NCBI RefSeq assembly: GCF_000614975.1
Contig: NZ_BALM01000018.1
Span: 1 to 64,000 of the forward strand
Reading direction: 5' to 3'
DNA: 64,000 nt
Origin: Shewanella marina JCM 15074
GTDB lineage: Bacteria > Pseudomonadota > Gammaproteobacteria > Enterobacterales > Shewanellaceae
Below the pieces are notes generated by a model. That model did not search any database and had not been told where the DNA came from. It saw only the letters and a program-made list of their open reading frames with translations. This document shows, piece after piece, positions 49,854-58,626 of this stretch (position 1 is the stretch's first letter; each line of letters opens with the position of its first letter). The translations under genes were made by a program, and so were the position numbers.

Positions 49854-51080
49854 ATGCGCATTTTACACACTTCAGATTGGCATCTGGGTCAATCATTCTT
49901 TGGTAAGAGCCGAAGAGCCGAGCATCAAGCTTTTTTAGATTGGTTAATTGAGATTATTGCTAAGCAACAAATCGATTTACTGATTGTGGCTGGTGATATT
50001 TTTGATACAGGTACACCTCCTAGCTATGCTCGCACCTTGTATAACCAATTCATTGTGGCATTACAGCACGTTAATTGTCGGTTAGTTATTGTTGCAGGTA
50101 ATCACGACTCAGTTGCAACACTAAATGAATCAGAGTCATTGCTCGCGTGTCTAAATACTCATGTAGTTGCAGCAGCATCGGATAACCTTGATAAACAAGT
50201 ATTTTGCGTTGATGATCGCACGGGTAAGGCGGGGGCGGTAATTTGCGCGGTGCCTTTTTTACGACCAAGAGATATGGTGCTAAGTGAAGCTGGGCAGAGC
50301 GAGCAACAAAAGCAGCAGCGTTTAGGTGATGCCATCGCGACTCATTATCAAACCTTGTTTGAACAGGCACAAACGTTAGCAGCTCAATATTCTCCAGCCT
50401 TGCCTATTATCATGACAGGCCATTTAACGACAGTGGGCGCATCAACATCAGACTCAGTGCGTGATATCTATATTGGTAGCTTAGATGCGTTTAATGCTCA
50501 TCATTTTCCTGCAGCAGATTATATCGCGCTAGGTCATATCCATCGGATGCAAAAAGTCGCTAAAACAGAACATATCCGTTATAGCGGTTCACCTATTCCG
50601 TTGAGTTTTGATGAATTAAAGCAGCAGAAGCAACTGATGTTGGTTGAGTTTGATGCAGCTCAAACCGTAATTAGTGAAATCGAAATCCCAACTTTTCAAC
50701 CTCTGTATTATATCAAAGGCGATTTAGCCTCTATTAAGACTGAACTTGATAATATCGACATAAGCGGTGAGCAAACCATCTGGCTGAGTGTACAAGTGCA
50801 AGCCCAAGATTATCTCACTGACTTGCAGCAACGAATTATACAGTTAATTGATGATAGGCCCATTGAAGTGTTGCAGTTGACGCGGCAACGTAACTCGCAA
50901 ACTAAAGCGATTGAACAACAACATAAAGAAACGCTTGCGGAACTTGATGTGCAGCAGGTATTTGATCGACGTCTCGCCAGTGAGCATTTTGAAGGAGAGC
51001 CAGAGCAGCAACGTTTAGGGCGGTTGCAACAACTATTCAGTCAAGTCGTCAATGATGTACAAAGCAAGGAGGCAGAATGA
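49854..51080 (+). CDS. sbcD: Nuclease SbcCD subunit D
   Basis: A 408-residue Mre11-type phosphoesterase. Metal-binding motifs are HTSDWHLG (residues 5-12), AGDIFDTG (about 47), GNHDS (about 82), GHLTT and GHIHRM (about 226). With SbcC it cuts hairpins and trims protein-blocked double-strand ends. I chose the ATG at 49854 (MRILHTSDWHLG), which matches other SbcD N-termini; upstream codons in the same frame start with TTG and are less likely. Its stop overlaps the sbcC start (ATGA). Confidence 0.94.
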   Translation: MRILHTSDWHLGQSFFGKSRRAEHQAFLDWLIEIIAKQQIDLLIVAGDIFDTGTPPSYARTLYNQFIVALQHVNCRLVIVAGNHDSVATLNESESLLACLNTHVVAAASDNLDKQVFCVDDRTGKAGAVICAVPFLRPRDMVLSEAGQSEQQKQQRLGDAIATHYQTLFEQAQTLAAQYSPALPIIMTGHLTTVGASTSDSVRDIYIGSLDAFNAHHFPAADYIALGHIHRMQKVAKTEHIRYSGSPIPLSFDELKQQKQLMLVEFDAAQTVISEIEIPTFQPLYYIKGDLASIKTELDNIDISGEQTIWLSVQVQAQDYLTDLQQRIIQLIDDRPIEVLQLTRQRNSQTKAIEQQHKETLAELDVQQVFDRRLASEHFEGEPEQQRLGRLQQLFSQVVNDVQSKEAE

Positions 51081-54000
51081 AAATTTTATCGGTTCGTTTA
51101 AAGAATATTAACTCTTTGCAAGGTGAGTGGAAGATTGATTTTACCACTGGTCAATTTGAACAAAATGGCTTATTCGCAATTACTGGCCCAACCGGTGCTG
51201 GTAAAACCAGTATTTTAGATGCTATCTGTTTGGCGCTTTATCATCGTACACCACGATTAAGCAATATCTCTAAAACCAGTAACGAGTTAATGACTCGTGG
51301 CCAAGCAGATTGTGTTGCAGAGGTTGAATTTGAAGTCAAAGGCGTGGCTTATCGTGCCTATTGGAGTCAGCGACGTTCTCGCGGTAAGAGCGATGGTAAT
51401 TTACAAGATGCACAGGTTGAACTTGCCAAAGTAAATGATGGTGAAATATTAGCATCACAAGTTAAAAGCAAAGCGCAGTTAATTGAGCAAATAACAGGTT
51501 TAGACTTCGATAGGTTCACCAAGTCGATGATGCTATCACAAGGGCAGTTTGCTGCATTTTTAAATGCTGACGCCAGTGAACGTGCTGAATTGCTAGAGCA
51601 ACTGACTGGGACTGAAATTTATGGCTTAATTTCAACCCGTGTGTTTGAAGTAAATAAAGAAGCGCAAGAGCAATTGCAGCGACTGCAGCAGCAAAATGCT
51701 GGCTTTGATCTGTTAACCGATGAGCAGTTGCAACAGATAGAAACGCAAACTGTTGAGATTAATCAACAACTTTCTGAGCATAAACAGCAAAAGCAACAAC
51801 TCGAATTACAGCAACATTGGTGGCAGCAATTTCAAAAATGGCAAACGTCCAAAGCGCAAATTGAAGTTGAACAACAACAATTAACTGAACGCCAACATGT
51901 TCATCAGGCTGAGTTAGACCAGATTGCATTAAGTGAGCCTGCAGAACAATTACGATCAGCATATGAGCGTTTACAAGAAGAGCAGGCACAAGCGACCAAG
52001 TTGCAGCAGCAGTTACAGCAACAACAAACGACAATAAATGCTCATAATGAGCAATTAAGTCAGCAAACATCAGCTTTACAACAAGCACAAGTTGATGTTG
52101 AACAAGCAGAGCTCGATGATGCCAATTTAAAGGTAACGGCTAAAAAAGTCGCACCATTAGATACTCAAATTAAGCAATATCTCCAGCAAGGTGAAACATT
52201 AACGTTAACGGGTAATAAACTTAAAAAATCACAGTTAGCGGCGCAAGCAGAGCACCAGTCATTACAGCAGCAATTAGTTGAATTAAGTACTAAGCGACAA
52301 TCAGCAGAGTTAACCGTGACTGATTTTGCATTAGGTGAGGTACTTACGGCTGAATTAAGTGGCTGGAAGCAAGCATTTGTTTTTATGCAGTCAGAGCAAC
52401 AACAGTTAATCCAAGAGCAAACAAAAAACCAGCAACTGTTAGTGACTCAACAAAATCTACAAGCTGAACAGACACAGATATTGCAGCAAGTGAGCAATGC
52501 GGAACATATTTTTGTTATTGAACGAGATAAGTTTGAGCAATTACAGCAACAACAGCAGCAGCTATTGGGTGAGCATACACAGGGGCAACTACAGCAACAA
52601 TTGCAGCAAATACAGCATAGCGAACAACAGCGTTATGAGTTAAGCCAGCAACATAAATATTATGCTGAATTCCAACAACAACTAAGTCAGCTTAACCAAA
52701 GCTTGAATCAACATCAGCAAACGTTAGCGCAATTTGGTGAGCAACGACAACAATTGCTGACGCAATACAAATCGATAAAACCATTGCTCGACAAGCAGAA
52801 GATTATTGTTGAACAACAAAGCCAAATTATGGACTTGGCCCTGCTGCGTGCGCAACTGCAAGCGGATCAAGCTTGTCCATTATGTGGCTCAACCTCGCAT
52901 CCATTGGTGACACAATACTCAGATTTAGACCAATCTGTAGCACAACTTGAGTTAGCTGACTTGGAGATGCAAGTTGCTCAAATTACCGATCAAGGTAAAG
53001 CTGCTAAATTACAATGTGAAAATGAACAGACTTATATCGATGATTTAGTCTCTCGAATTGATGCTGTTGATAAGCAATGTCAGGAGCTGATATTGCATTG
53101 GCAGCAAACTTGCCAAACATTAGCGGTTAAGCTGGATATTGATGATAATGCCGCTTTACAACAATATTTGGACCAAAATAATCAAATTAAGCAATCATTA
53201 GTGCAGCAGCTTGATTCTGTGAATGAAATTACGCAGCAATTATTAGTCGTAGAGCGCCAACAATATCAGCAAACCGAGCAGATCCAACAGATAAAATATA
53301 AGGCAAGTACCATCGAAGCTAACTTGCTGCAATTAGTGCAGCAATTGAGTGAGTGCAGCTCTGTTATTGAGAGGATTTGTGACCAACAACAACAACAATT
53401 ACTGCATTATCAAACGATAATGCAAAGCCACGGTTTAACCTTACCTAATGTGGATAAGTTATTGCCGTGGTTAGCGCAATTAGAAACCAAATTACTGGCA
53501 TGGCAGCAGGCAAAACAATTATTAGCCACAACCGAGCCGCAATTGACCCAGTTACAAGCCGATCAGAAACATTGTGAGCTACGACTTGATGAGTTGCAGC
53601 AGTTTTTTGTTGAACATCAACAGCAAGTCCTCGAATTACAGACTTTGCAACAGCAAGCTCAAGATGAGAGACATGCTCTATTTGCCGATAAAGTAGTTGA
53701 TACTGAACTAGAGGCCAGTCAACAGAGATTGATTGCACGTCGCCAGCAACAGATAGAAATAGAGCGTCGTGTTAATCAAATCACTGCCGAATTGGCACAG
53801 TTACAAGGTGCATTGAATCATATTAATAGTTCAATAGCCGAACAAGGTCAGTTAATTGAGCGGTTACTAACAACATGGCTGCAAGCGATAGAAGATAGCC
53901 CATTTAGTGATGAACAAGCTTTTAAAGCTGCCTTATTAGATGAAGCAGTAAAACATCAGCTATTAGCGTTAAAACAATCATTACAACAGCAGCAACAAGC

Positions 54001-54769
54001 GTTAGAGACTAAGCTTGCGATGGTTGATAATGAATTAACACAATTACGCGCTGATAAACACAGCGAGCTATACCAGCAGTCTTCATTGACTCAAGTGATG
54101 GCTCAATTGCAGCAGCTTGAAACGATTGCAACAGATTTAACGGTTAAGCGTACTCAATTGGAGGAGCGTTTTAAGTTGGATCTACAATATAGGCAACAGC
54201 AGTTAACGTTATTGACTCAAATTGAGCAAGCCCAACAACACTATGATGATACCAGTTATCTTAATAGCTTAATTGGTGCTAAAAGTGGCGATAAGTTCCG
54301 TAAATTTGCTCAAGGATTGACCTTGGAGCATTTAGTCTTCTTAGCCAATAATCAGTTGGCAAGATTACATGGCCGTTACCAGTTGGCACGTAAGGACTCT
54401 GATAATTTAGCGTTAGAGGTATTGGATCTTTGGCAAGCTGATGCGGTGCGCGATACTAAAACGTTATCCGGTGGGGAGAGCTTCTTGGTGAGCTTGGCGT
54501 TAGCGTTAGCGCTGTCTGATTTGGTGAGTCATAAAACCAGCATTGATTCGCTATTTTTAGACGAAGGTTTTGGCACTTTAGATAGTGAAACATTAGATAT
54601 GGCATTAGATGCCTTAGACAATTTACATGCTACAGGTAAAACCATTGGTGTGATTAGCCACATTGAGGCGATGAAGGAACGTATTCCTAATCAAATTAAA
54701 GTGACTAAGATGAATGGTCTTGGTATGAGTAAGTTAGATAATCAATTTGTTTATACTCAAACAAGCTGA
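51077..54769 (+). CDS. sbcC: Nuclease SbcCD subunit C
   Basis: A 1230-residue Rad50-type ATPase. Walker A is GPTGAGKTS (about residue 37), the zinc hook is CPLCG (about 600), the ABC signature is LSGGESFLVSLALALALSDL (about 1130) and Walker B is SLFLDEGFGTLD (about 1157). The two long arms (about 200-600 and 610-1050) are coiled coil and extraordinarily rich in Gln, many in QQQ or QQQQ runs encoded by mixed CAA and CAG. It is on the long side for SbcC, and works with SbcD in repair. It overlaps sbcD by four bases. Confidence 0.94.
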   Translation: MKILSVRLKNINSLQGEWKIDFTTGQFEQNGLFAITGPTGAGKTSILDAICLALYHRTPRLSNISKTSNELMTRGQADCVAEVEFEVKGVAYRAYWSQRRSRGKSDGNLQDAQVELAKVNDGEILASQVKSKAQLIEQITGLDFDRFTKSMMLSQGQFAAFLNADASERAELLEQLTGTEIYGLISTRVFEVNKEAQEQLQRLQQQNAGFDLLTDEQLQQIETQTVEINQQLSEHKQQKQQLELQQHWWQQFQKWQTSKAQIEVEQQQLTERQHVHQAELDQIALSEPAEQLRSAYERLQEEQAQATKLQQQLQQQQTTINAHNEQLSQQTSALQQAQVDVEQAELDDANLKVTAKKVAPLDTQIKQYLQQGETLTLTGNKLKKSQLAAQAEHQSLQQQLVELSTKRQSAELTVTDFALGEVLTAELSGWKQAFVFMQSEQQQLIQEQTKNQQLLVTQQNLQAEQTQILQQVSNAEHIFVIERDKFEQLQQQQQQLLGEHTQGQLQQQLQQIQHSEQQRYELSQQHKYYAEFQQQLSQLNQSLNQHQQTLAQFGEQRQQLLTQYKSIKPLLDKQKIIVEQQSQIMDLALLRAQLQADQACPLCGSTSHPLVTQYSDLDQSVAQLELADLEMQVAQITDQGKAAKLQCENEQTYIDDLVSRIDAVDKQCQELILHWQQTCQTLAVKLDIDDNAALQQYLDQNNQIKQSLVQQLDSVNEITQQLLVVERQQYQQTEQIQQIKYKASTIEANLLQLVQQLSECSSVIERICDQQQQQLLHYQTIMQSHGLTLPNVDKLLPWLAQLETKLLAWQQAKQLLATTEPQLTQLQADQKHCELRLDELQQFFVEHQQQVLELQTLQQQAQDERHALFADKVVDTELEASQQRLIARRQQQIEIERRVNQITAELAQLQGALNHINSSIAEQGQLIERLLTTWLQAIEDSPFSDEQAFKAALLDEAVKHQLLALKQSLQQQQQALETKLAMVDNELTQLRADKHSELYQQSSLTQVMAQLQQLETIATDLTVKRTQLEERFKLDLQYRQQQLTLLTQIEQAQQHYDDTSYLNSLIGAKSGDKFRKFAQGLTLEHLVFLANNQLARLHGRYQLARKDSDNLALEVLDLWQADAVRDTKTLSGGESFLVSLALALALSDLVSHKTSIDSLFLDEGFGTLDSETLDMALDALDNLHATGKTIGVISHIEAMKERIPNQIKVTKMNGLGMSKLDNQFVYTQTS

Positions 54770-55159
54770 AATGACTATTTTTAGACGCACTCAAGCAAGT
54801 TCAATTCTAAGCGCATCTATTCAGGAATCGCATTCCCTTTAAATAGATATAACAAAGAAATGGGCTTGCTGAAGGCATTCTTTGATGCAGGTTAACCTGT
54901 TTTATACTGGTTATTGATTTTAAACCATTAACTGTAATCAATACCTTGTCAAGAGCAGGTTAAATTACCACTGAGTTATTCAACTTAAGTCGTTTAGGGA
55001 TATACACCTACATAGATCAATAGAGCACGAGTTATTTGTTAAATCATAATATTAGTGCTTTTTCATCCTTTAATTTTTTGGTATAACGTGACGTCTGCAG
55101 CATATTGTTCTGAATTTTTTCATTCATAAAGTTGTATTTATCATTAATTGTGTTAAAGG
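54770..55159. other. Intergenic region between sbcC and mepM
   Basis: No gene seen in 390 bases. A nested stem (TTAACCTG 54892-54899 with CAGGTTAA 54956-54963, enclosing GGTTATTGAT 54909-54918 with ATCAATACC 54937-54945) stands roughly in the middle and may be a leader structure for mepM. There is no evident terminator for sbcDC. Confidence 0.35.
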
Positions 55160-56464
55160 GTGAATAAAAAATTGCAATTTGGTAAAACCAAGTGGTTAAA
55201 AATGTCGCAGTTGCGTTATCAAGAGCTAACCGCCAAACAAAAAAAGCTGCTAATGATTGGTGGGTGTGTTGTTGGCATCGCGCTATTGTGGCCTCGTCAA
55301 GATTTTGAATTAGATAAGCGTATTCCTGTTGCGATTGACTTATCTCATCTTACTGCTCCCGCAGCGGATCCCTTACCGCAATCGTTAACCATGAATGCTG
55401 GCCCCAGTTTTGATCAAATCGTTGAGAATGGCGACACATTAAGTAAGTTATTTGCTGAAGCTGGTGTTGATCAACAGACGATGTATAAGGTCTTAGAAGC
55501 TGATTTAAATGTGTTAGTGCTAGATACCCTTATGCCGGGTAATCGCATTGAATTTTGGGTTAACGATCAAGGTCAGCTTAATAAACTTAAATTACGTTTT
55601 AGCGCCGCTAAACAGGCTATTTTCACTCGAGCAAGTGATGGTAGTTACGACGTTAAAATTCAAGAAATCAAAGGTATCTGGCAACAACATGTTGTCACTG
55701 GAGATATTCATGGCTCATTTTACCTGTCAGCTGAAAAGGCGGGGTTGTCAGCTGCGCAAATACAACATATTGAATCATTATTAAAAGAGAAGATTAATTT
55801 TAGTCGCGACTTACGTGCGGGTGATAAATTCTCTGTGGTGCTTTCAAAGCAATATGTTGAAGGTGAAGCAACCGGTGAAAGTCATATTTTAGGCATTGAA
55901 ATTGCTTCTGGTAAGCAAGTATATAGTGCCTATCGATTTACTGATGGTAATTTTTATGATGAACATGGACACAGCCTAACTCGGGCTTTCCAACGTTTAC
56001 CATTGGCTCATATGTACCGTATTAGCTCTAAGTTTAACCCACATCGATTACATCCTGTGACCGGCAAAATTGCTCCTCATAATGGGGTTGATTTTGCTGT
56101 GCCAATTGGGACTCAAGTATTGGCTACTGGTGATGGTATTGTTTCTTTAGTGGTACCGCATCATAAATATGCCGGTACTTATGTGGTGATTAATAACGGT
56201 GGCAAGTATCGAACTCGTTTCTTACATTTATCAAAGATATTAGTTAAGAAAGGGCAACATGTTAGCCGTGGTCAAGTGATTGCGCTTTCAGGTAATACCG
56301 GCCGAACAACTGGTCCACATCTGCATTATGAGTTTTTGATTAATGGTCATCCAGTTAACCCTATGACTGCTAAAATCCCAATGGAAAATGGTTTAAACCA
56401 TGCAGAGCGAACTCAATTTGCGCAATTGGTTAAGTCTCGAAAATTGATGATGACACTGAGTTAA
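55160..56464 (+). CDS. mepM: M23-family murein endopeptidase (MepM-like)
   Basis: A 434-residue envelope protein: a membrane anchor (LLMIGGCVVGIALLW, about residues 30-48), an OapA/LysM-like region (FDQIVENGDTLSKLF), and a C-terminal LytM/M23 domain with metal motifs HNGVDFAV (about 311) and GPHLHYEF (about 387). It is close in order and sequence to E. coli MepM (YebA), which cuts peptidoglycan cross-links during growth. The start is a GTG without a clear Shine-Dalgarno; an ATG at 55202 is possible but would remove part of the N-terminal region. Confidence 0.9.
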   Translation: MNKKLQFGKTKWLKMSQLRYQELTAKQKKLLMIGGCVVGIALLWPRQDFELDKRIPVAIDLSHLTAPAADPLPQSLTMNAGPSFDQIVENGDTLSKLFAEAGVDQQTMYKVLEADLNVLVLDTLMPGNRIEFWVNDQGQLNKLKLRFSAAKQAIFTRASDGSYDVKIQEIKGIWQQHVVTGDIHGSFYLSAEKAGLSAAQIQHIESLLKEKINFSRDLRAGDKFSVVLSKQYVEGEATGESHILGIEIASGKQVYSAYRFTDGNFYDEHGHSLTRAFQRLPLAHMYRISSKFNPHRLHPVTGKIAPHNGVDFAVPIGTQVLATGDGIVSLVVPHHKYAGTYVVINNGGKYRTRFLHLSKILVKKGQHVSRGQVIALSGNTGRTTGPHLHYEFLINGHPVNPMTAKIPMENGLNHAERTQFAQLVKSRKLMMTLS

Positions 56465-56491
56465 TGATTAACTCATACGAGTGTTAACCAT

Positions 56492-56516
56492 AAAAACCGC
56501 CGCTTGGCGGTTTTTT
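56492..56516. terminator. Bidirectional terminator after mepM
   Basis: AAAAACCGCC, loop GCTT, GGCGGTTTTT. It lies between convergent genes and its end touches the stop codon of the minus-strand gene at 56515. Confidence 0.9.
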
Positions 56517-56979
56517 ATTGCATTCGTTGTGCTCTCTTAATGGCGCAGCGACAGGCTAATCCTTGTAGAGCAGGGCAATTTTTGCAAGGTTTAGCTCGAC
56601 ATGGTCGATTGATATTGCATTGTCCTTGCTGACAACTTTCTGCTTCGATCTCGGTTTGAGCCACCTTAATATCAATGGCATCAAGGTGGTAAAATTTATG
56701 CTGCTGTGGTTCTGATAATACTGCCGTTACTGGCTGCTGAACTATGTTCTTGGCTGTTATCAATGCCGAGTTATGTTCGACCATTTGCCGTTTCAAAAGT
56801 GCGAGTTTAGTTAGCTGTTTTTGAATTTTATATCGATATTTAAAGGTCTTTTTTAAGATCTTTAAAGGATTATCATATTTGGTAGGTAATAGGCTAAGTT
56901 TGTGCTGATACTTTTCCAGCTTATATTGGTATTTTGACTGCTTGATTGATAATTCTGTTAGGGTTGCCATCGTCATCAC
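56515..56979 (-). CDS. Unrecognised small protein with coiled coil and Cys-rich tail
   Basis: I do not recognise a family. The 154 residues comprise a basic, Lys/Tyr/Leu-rich helical N-terminal half (KYQYKLEKYQHKLSLLPTKY, then KTFKYRYKIQKQLTKLALLK) and a C-terminal segment with eight Cys in about 33 residues (pattern C-x4-C-x5-C-x4-C-x2-C-x7-C-x-C). The latter could bind zinc or an Fe-S cluster. No signal peptide or membrane segment is seen. It lies upstream of no clear operon partner; ygjP follows 110 bases away on the same strand. An ATG three codons in is an alternative start. Coding potential looks real but unproven. Confidence 0.6.
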   Translation of the reverse strand: MMTMATLTELSIKQSKYQYKLEKYQHKLSLLPTKYDNPLKILKKTFKYRYKIQKQLTKLALLKRQMVEHNSALITAKNIVQQPVTAVLSEPQQHKFYHLDAIDIKVAQTEIEAESCQQGQCNINRPCRAKPCKNCPALQGLACRCAIKRAQRMQ

Positions 56980-57090
56980 TAGCTCACTAAGAAGGCTTTA
57001 ACGAGATTGTAAATGAAAATAATTATCAGTCAATGATATTTCTGTGTAATTTGTGGTGGCTCACAATTTACTTAATCCGTTTAACTCAGC

Positions 57091-57594
57091 TCAATAAGGA
57101 TTATCGTTAATGCTGATGGCAGTGAGTAACAGTCTAAGATCAAATTCAAGTTGATGGTAATCCGGCTCCATATGACAACACAGTTTATAGAAAGACTTAT
57201 TGTGATCTTTCTCTTTTAAATGGGCAATCTCATGCACAACAACCATACGCAGAAGTGGTTCTGGCACGCGTTTTAATCGAGCGGATATCCGAATTTCATT
57301 CTTGGTTTTGGTTTTAGCTCCCTGTACCTGAGGGCGATATGAGTGCAACCCAAGTGCTTGGTGCGTTAATGAAATCTTGTCATCAAAAATAACTTTTGAA
57401 AGTGGGGCCGCTTGCTTGAGATATTGTTGTTTTATCGCTTGGGTATATTGATACAGGGCTTTGTCAGTACCAAGTTGATGAATTTGCGGATAACGGCGTT
57501 TTAGTGTCGCTCCAAGTTTATTTTGCTCAATAAGTTGTAAAACTTGTTGTTTGATTGAGTCAGGGTAGTGATTTAAATAAGTTAACTGTGTCAT
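57091..57594 (-). CDS. ygjP: YgjP-like metallopeptidase domain protein
   Basis: A 167-residue protein with the zinc motif HEIAH (121-125) followed by KEKDH, and the family end FYKLCCHMEPDYHQLEFDLRL, which aligns closely with E. coli YgjP (HELAHLKEKEH). It belongs to the minimal metallopeptidases of the WLM/SprT-like group, with unsettled role. It is cytoplasmic by lack of a signal. A terminator separates it from DUF3010 upstream, so it is transcribed on its own. Confidence 0.92.
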   Translation of the reverse strand: MTQLTYLNHYPDSIKQQVLQLIEQNKLGATLKRRYPQIHQLGTDKALYQYTQAIKQQYLKQAAPLSKVIFDDKISLTHQALGLHSYRPQVQGAKTKTKNEIRISARLKRVPEPLLRMVVVHEIAHLKEKDHNKSFYKLCCHMEPDYHQLEFDLRLLLTAISINDNPY

Positions 57595-57604
57595 ATTGGC
57601 CTGT

Positions 57605-57635
57605 AAAAAAGCCAGAACAGTTTAGTTCTGGCTTT
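57605..57635 (-). terminator. Terminator between DUF3010 and ygjP
   Basis: GCCAGAAC and GTTCTGGC around a six-base loop, with an A-run on the plus strand (T-run on the minus strand). It ends the DUF3010 transcript. Confidence 0.85.
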
Positions 57636-57668
57636 ATCTCATTAAGTCTAATAATTATGTAATTGATA

Positions 57669-58106
57669 TTAGGCTTTAGTGAAAATACATTTGTTTTGGA
57701 AAGCAAAAGCAACTTCAAAAGCATTTTGTTGGAATTTTTTCAGGTCTAAACCATCAAAATCAACTTGCGGTGGGTTGCGCTTATTCTGCTCTTTAACGCT
57801 AACAGGGCTCATTAGCGTAACTGGTAAGTCGCCTAACTGAATCGCAGCTTCTAATTTAAAGCTCGTCGCGCTACCTGCTAATTTACCTTTTTGCTCGCGC
57901 TCAATAATCACGATTTGATCTACGTGATAATCTTGCATTAATTTGTTGAACGCAAAATGGAATTCACGAATTGATTCAGTTTCTGCAGAATTTGATATTG
58001 CAAAAGACTGTTGGCGACAATCAGGCACATTAAATGTGTCCTTATCGTAATTAAGTAGACAAATAATGGCTTCGCCACCTTTTAATTCAACGCCACAAAC
58101 TCTCAT
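57669..58106 (-). CDS. DUF3010-family protein
   Basis: A 145-residue protein matching the DUF3010 pattern: N-terminal MRVCGVELKGGEAIICLLN, the middle FHFAFNKLMQDYHVDQIVII with EREQKGKLAGSATSFKLEA, and a C-terminal cysteine. The order resembles a nucleotide-binding RNase H/RuvC-like fold, which is an inference. The function is unknown. I chose the ATG at 58104-58106, with AAGG nine bases upstream, rather than the longer frame to 58145. Confidence 0.82.
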   Translation of the reverse strand: MRVCGVELKGGEAIICLLNYDKDTFNVPDCRQQSFAISNSAETESIREFHFAFNKLMQDYHVDQIVIIEREQKGKLAGSATSFKLEAAIQLGDLPVTLMSPVSVKEQNKRNPPQVDFDGLDLKKFQQNAFEVAFAFQNKCIFTKA

Positions 58107-58196
58107 GATAAACCTTAATAAAATCGATAATGAGGCATTATACACGAAACCAATTTGAAGATGCGAGTGCTTGGCTAATGTTGTTATAAATTGCTT

Positions 58197-58517
58197 ATAC
58201 CAATTATATTAAGAAGGGGGCATTCAGCGGAAATTCAAGGCGCTGTAGACTCGGTCAGTATTTGTTCTTCGATAACGGCTCCTGCGTTACGCTACCTCCG
58301 ATATCCATATCGTCGTGCAATACAGTCTGTTACCACATTCGTGTAGTCGTTAAAATGTTCAACGCAGTATGCAGAGCCTTGAAATCCGGCCTATTAGGCC
58401 TTTTTATTTCTTTATTGTATTGATTTTAAAGGAAAATAGCCGCTACTTCATCAATGCGCCTAGAACTGAAAAGGCAGATAAGCTCTAAATAGGTCATATC
58501 TTTAATCTAATTGGTAT
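58197..58517. mobile_element. MITE-like repeat with terminal inverted repeats
   Basis: ATACCAATTATATTA at 58197-58211 and its near-complement TAATCTAATTGGTAT at 58503-58517 (14 of 15 bases) bound a 321-bp stretch with no coding frame. Nested within are CGGAAATTCAAGGC at 58228-58241 and GCCTTGAAATCCG at 58377-58389, nearly inverse. Such A/T-edged non-coding elements recur in marine gammaproteobacterial chromosomes, but copy number cannot be tested here. Target duplication is unclear. Confidence 0.5.
58389..58406 (+). terminator. Possible terminator inside the MITE-like element
   Basis: GGCCT, ATT, AGGCC followed by TTTTTA. It is a short stem and may be part of the repeat rather than a working terminator. 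Confidence 0.4.
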
Positions 58518-58583
58518 TGGATCTAGATTGGGATAAATGGCTTAAAGACGAAGGGGGAAGCTTTGGATGTTATAATCAAAAGT

Positions 58584-58606
58584 AACGCCGCAATGAATGC
58601 GGCGTT
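58584..58606 (-). terminator. Terminator of the DEAD-box helicase gene
   Basis: AACGCCGC, loop AATGAAT, GCGGCGTT. On the minus strand, the side of the helicase, it is followed by ACTTTTG. Confidence 0.75.
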
Positions 58607-58626
58607 TATTGGTTACAAATTGAAGA

